This document shows positions 60,792-64,000 of a stretch of 64,000 bases of DNA, in pieces. This DNA comes from Trachythela sp. YZ-2020 (lineage: Eukaryota > Cnidaria > Anthozoa > Malacalcyonacea > Clavulariidae). A program made the position numbers and the translations under genes. Numbering within the stretch: the first letter of the stretch is position 1; every line of letters starts with the position of its first letter. The notes beneath the pieces were generated by a model. That model did no database searches, was not told the origin of the DNA, and saw nothing but the letters and a program-made list of their open reading frames with translations. Location: assembly GCA_016169945.1 (NCBI GenBank), contig JADLSH010000184.1, positions 1,116,001-1,180,000 of the forward strand, given 5' to 3'.

Positions 60792-63700
60792 ATGTTTTGG
60801 AGCTTTTTGATTATTGTCAGTTTTGGAGTTTGTTTTGGACAATCAAATATAGGTGAGTAGATACGCATTCTATTATCTTCTGTGTAGGCAATTGTAGATA
60901 TCAAACTCCCAAATATCTAGATCAACGCAATATTGAAAGTTTTAAATATGTATGTATATATTGTATACTATTATGTATAAAATACTTATGACTTCGTTTT
61001 GTAGTGCTTGTTTTCTATGTGTTTTGTCGAGGTTGTTTTTGATGTCCGAAATATGTGCTCGAACCGGCTATATTTTGCAACGTTCCAACGAAACTTAAAA
61101 CTATAAAATATGCATCCAAAGAACGCTAATGTAGAAAGGTTCACAACATAGGTACATAATTTCTTCAGAAACTGTCAGGAACACTATATCGTAGTATAGA
61201 AATGAGTTAAATTACGACGAAATTCGAAAATCTACTTACGGCAACCGCGCGGAAAAGACCTGGTAAAGAGTTTGTTAACCCTTTGTCACATTTCGCACTT
61301 CATTTTATGATAAACATGCATGTATGCAATTTATGCAGCTTGCAATGACATTAAATAACACATTTGCATCATCATGCAAGTATTATGTTAATCCAAACAA
61401 CAGATAATTCCTGGAAACTACTGAAAATGTAATACAATAATTTTTAATCTTTGTACTGCATTTTCATCAACGACTCGTAAACAACTTCATTAAACAAATT
61501 TCATGCGAAATTTATCATGATAAACTTTAGTAGAATTCCAAACTATATTTTTTATTTTTTCTGAAAGACGTTAAAGTATACATCTACATTGAGAACAACA
61601 AAACGGAATTTGGTAAATTCTTGGGTACCACAACGAAAAAATTGTATTTTGACTCACCAGATGGCACAGGGACTGTGACTTATAAAGAGAGTCTTAATTT
61701 ATTTGTGGAAATTATGATGTACAACAAATGCATCCAGCCATGGGAATGTGCTGCCAACAATGAGAGTTCAGTTCGATGGAATGAAACCCACATTTACGAA
61801 GAAAACAATCACGTGTATTGGGGAATTTCACTGAAAGCCCAAGTAATGCAGATTGAAATTATTGAAGGCAAGAACATTCATGTCTACAAAATTTGGTGCA
61901 GAAAAGCAAACGGTAAGTCCAAGTAAGACACCTGACTTGCTGGCGGAGACTTATCTTTTTATAAGGCTCAGCCGAAATTGTGTAGTTCTTATTGTAGTAG
62001 TTATAGTATGGTAGTATAGGTATATATAGTATTGTAGTTATAGTATAGTAGTATAAGTGTATATGGTAGTTATAGTATGGTAGTATAGGTATATATAGTA
62101 GTTATAGTATGGTAGTATAGGTATATATAGTATTGTAGTTATAGTATAGTAGTTATAGTATAGTAGTATAGGTATATATAGTATTGTAGTTATAGTATTG
62201 TAGTTATAGTATAGTAGTTATAGTATAGTAGTATAAGTATATATGGTAGTTATAGTATGGTAGTATAGGTATATATAGTAGTTATAGTATGGTAGTATAG
62301 GTATATATAGTATTGTAGTTATAGTATAGTAGTATAAGTATATATGGTAGTTATAGTATGGTATAGTATAGTATAGGTATATATAGTAGTTATAGCATGG
62401 CAGTATAGGTATATATAGTAGTTCATATAATATGGTGTCGACACGCGTTCTGAGTTGGGTTACCACTTCATGTAACGACCACAAAACAGTTTGAACAAAT
62501 ATATACCAGCGGTTATACGGTATGTCATGTAGTTTTTCTAAGTAGTCCTTATCCTAGCACAACCCCTGCCGTAACCTATAACCCTATTTCTAACATCACC
62601 TAATTATTTTAACCTCTTAACATCACCTAAATATTTTTACTTGCACTTAACTCAAACTATTAAATCTCCCTAACATGAAGTGGAAAGGCTGAGTGGGGAT
62701 AAAATTGCAGTTGAATCATAACATGTAGCTGGGACCGGAAGATTTAACATAGCATATCAAAGTATTCAACTGTTCAATCATCATTTGTGCTGTACAAATA
62801 ACAACCGTAGAAGTGCAATGTGATTTAAATATGTAAAACGTTGCTCGGAGAATATCTGGTGCAACAGAAGTCAGAACTAAACAAACCGCCCGGGACCAAA
62901 TATACCCGGCGAAAAAAGTACCGGCGATAAAGTCCGGGGATTTTGTCGTCGAGGGTTTGTTGGTATCCCTCTTAAAGGATTAGTGCCGGACGCCATTTTT
63001 CGGGCTGACTAGATGAGAACATCTGGAAAATATTTTACAATCCGTCATATATTTAAACTATCCTTTGATAATCCTTCCTCATTCTATTTTATTTTTATAG
63101 GAAATGTACCAAACAAGGTATTTTTATCGTTATTTGTTGCTGTTGAGTAAAACAAAAGCAATAACAAAAGCCCGCGCAATGCTTTTGACAAAAACCCCTG
63201 ACACTAATCCTTTAAGTATAGAACAAGCACAGGGATTAATCAGTTAGCTTTGAACATAATACCATTGTAACGATTTGATAGTGTTTTCATAGGGATGAAC
63301 CTTTGCATAACTTAGCCTAACAATAGTGCTATCCTGCAGTCATGATCTAGTGATCGAAATGTTCCATTGCCTTTTCATTGTTTTGAAAAATCCACTCTCA
63401 TCCAATCAGTCATTGTTTGGACATATTTGCTGCGTTATGCAAAGGGTCTATCACTGTAGGTCTATCGACCATTGTGTTTGCCTTAAGGCCATGTTACACG
63501 CGGGGAATTTTTTGCTGCAACTTGCAACGCAATTTCTGCACAGAGCCATGTTATGTGGAAATGTACCCGCAAAAAAACGCGGGTGAACATAGCCTGCGTT
63601 TCACTCCAGCGATATTATCATTCTCATCCATTTCTTTGTTGCATTCTGGACATGTTTAGGAAGAAAAATATCGGCAACGTAAAACGAGATTCATGCTCGC

Positions 63701-64000
63701 AATATCTCTGCGAATATACTTTTTATCTAACATCGCTCTGTGTCCGAAATTGCGTTGCAAGTTTGCAGCAAAAATTGCCAGTCCTGTAACATGGCCTTTA
63801 CCTTCAATATAGTGTCTGCTACCGTCAAACCTATAATAAATTACCATAATCCCTTCATCTTTTTAGACACTTCAGGCTTTAAATACATCGCCATCAAGGA
63901 AAAACTCAACCAGTCACAAGCACAAGCTTATTGTTCAGAGAACTACACCAATGTCAATGGTACTTTGTGCAGTTTTCAAAGTGATTCTGACTGGAATAAA
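60792..64000 (+). CDS. C10: secreted WIW-like + CTLD protein, cut by the window edge
   Basis: Exon 1 (60792-60852): signal peptide MFWSFLIIVSFGVCFG. Exon 2 (61568-61912, 115 codons): a shortened, diverged WIW-family domain; WECAANN and IWCRKANG remain, while ASF..N and AQWIW are gone. Exon 3 (from 63867 to the window end): start of a CTLD of the KYIAIKEKLNQSQAQAYC type with NGTLCSFQ. All visible junctions are phase 1. The 2-kb intron holds a minisatellite, a TTAA MITE and a PIF-like MITE. The remaining CTLD and anything beyond lie outside the window. Confidence 0.7.
61985..62425. repeat. minisatellite of TAGTTATAGTATGGTAGTATAGG-type units
   Basis: About 440 bases of imperfect units made of TAGTTATAGTAT.GTAGTATA and GTATATATAGTA blocks, with variable unit length. 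Lies in the second C10 intron; the long minus-strand Tyr/Ile-rich ORF is just this repeat. Confidence 0.85.
62976..63211. mobile_element. short TTAA-flanked MITE, AGGATTAGTG ends
   Basis: AGGATTAGTG at the left and CACTAATCCT at the right, with TTAA on both sides (62972-62975, 63212-63215). 236 bases; piggyBac-like target preference. Confidence 0.65.
63486..63797. mobile_element. PIF/Harbinger-like MITE, AGGCCATGTTACA ends
   Basis: AGGCCATGTTACACGCGGGG and TGCTGCAACTTGCAACGCAA at the left are inverted at the right. TTA flanks both ends (63483-63485, 63798-63800). In the C10 intron, about 70 bases before the CTLD exon. Confidence 0.75.

Noticed and set aside
62218..62484. Minus-strand Tyr/Ile/Pro-rich ORF
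   Set aside because: It is a translation of the minisatellite.

Overview
This window looks like nuclear DNA from an invertebrate animal, most likely a cnidarian (anthozoan-like). It is AT-rich, has GT-AG introns, and is crowded with short inverted-repeat transposons, tRNA-derived SINEs and truncated LINE tails. It carries animal genes (PAQR4, CEP44) and secreted-type proteins that combine C-type-lectin-like domains (CTLD) with one ShKT domain. The species assignment is inference.

Left part (1-7 kb): an unrecognised 81-residue ORF with a TATA box, then a head-to-head pair, PAQR4 (minus, two exons) and CEP44 (plus, two exons). Their start codons are 399 bases apart, so they probably share a promoter. 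The last stretch of CEP44 is duplicated just downstream. From 7 to 16 kb I see no host gene, only a decayed LINE, two SINE-like elements, several foldback elements and AT-rich spacer.

Right part (16.4-64 kb): ten consecutive cassettes on the plus strand, named C1-C10 here. Each begins with a short exon coding for a signal peptide. This is followed by one to five exons that each encode a CTLD, or a second domain of about 115-146 residues that I call the WIW domain (typical marks: ASF.N, VTD..W.C, AQWIW, WC.KTFG). One cassette also has a ShKT exon. Every junction I could model is phase 1, apart from the acceptor of the C8 WIW exon, so the exons are almost freely interchangeable. I found no convincing transmembrane or stop-bearing last exon for any cassette. 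Either each gene ends in a small exon I cannot recognise, or the cassettes are alternative 5' ends spliced to shared 3' exons beyond the window. Several cassettes share promoter-proximal sequence. Parts of the array are recent segmental duplications (C6/C9, and a 1.45-kb tandem repeat after C9).

Working together, the cassettes look like a family of secreted or surface double-lectin recognition proteins that evolves by exon shuffling and tandem duplication. A role in immunity, symbiosis or self-recognition is inference only. Introns and spacers hold many non-autonomous DNA transposons whose target-site duplications can be read directly (TTAA, TTA, TA, 9 bp).
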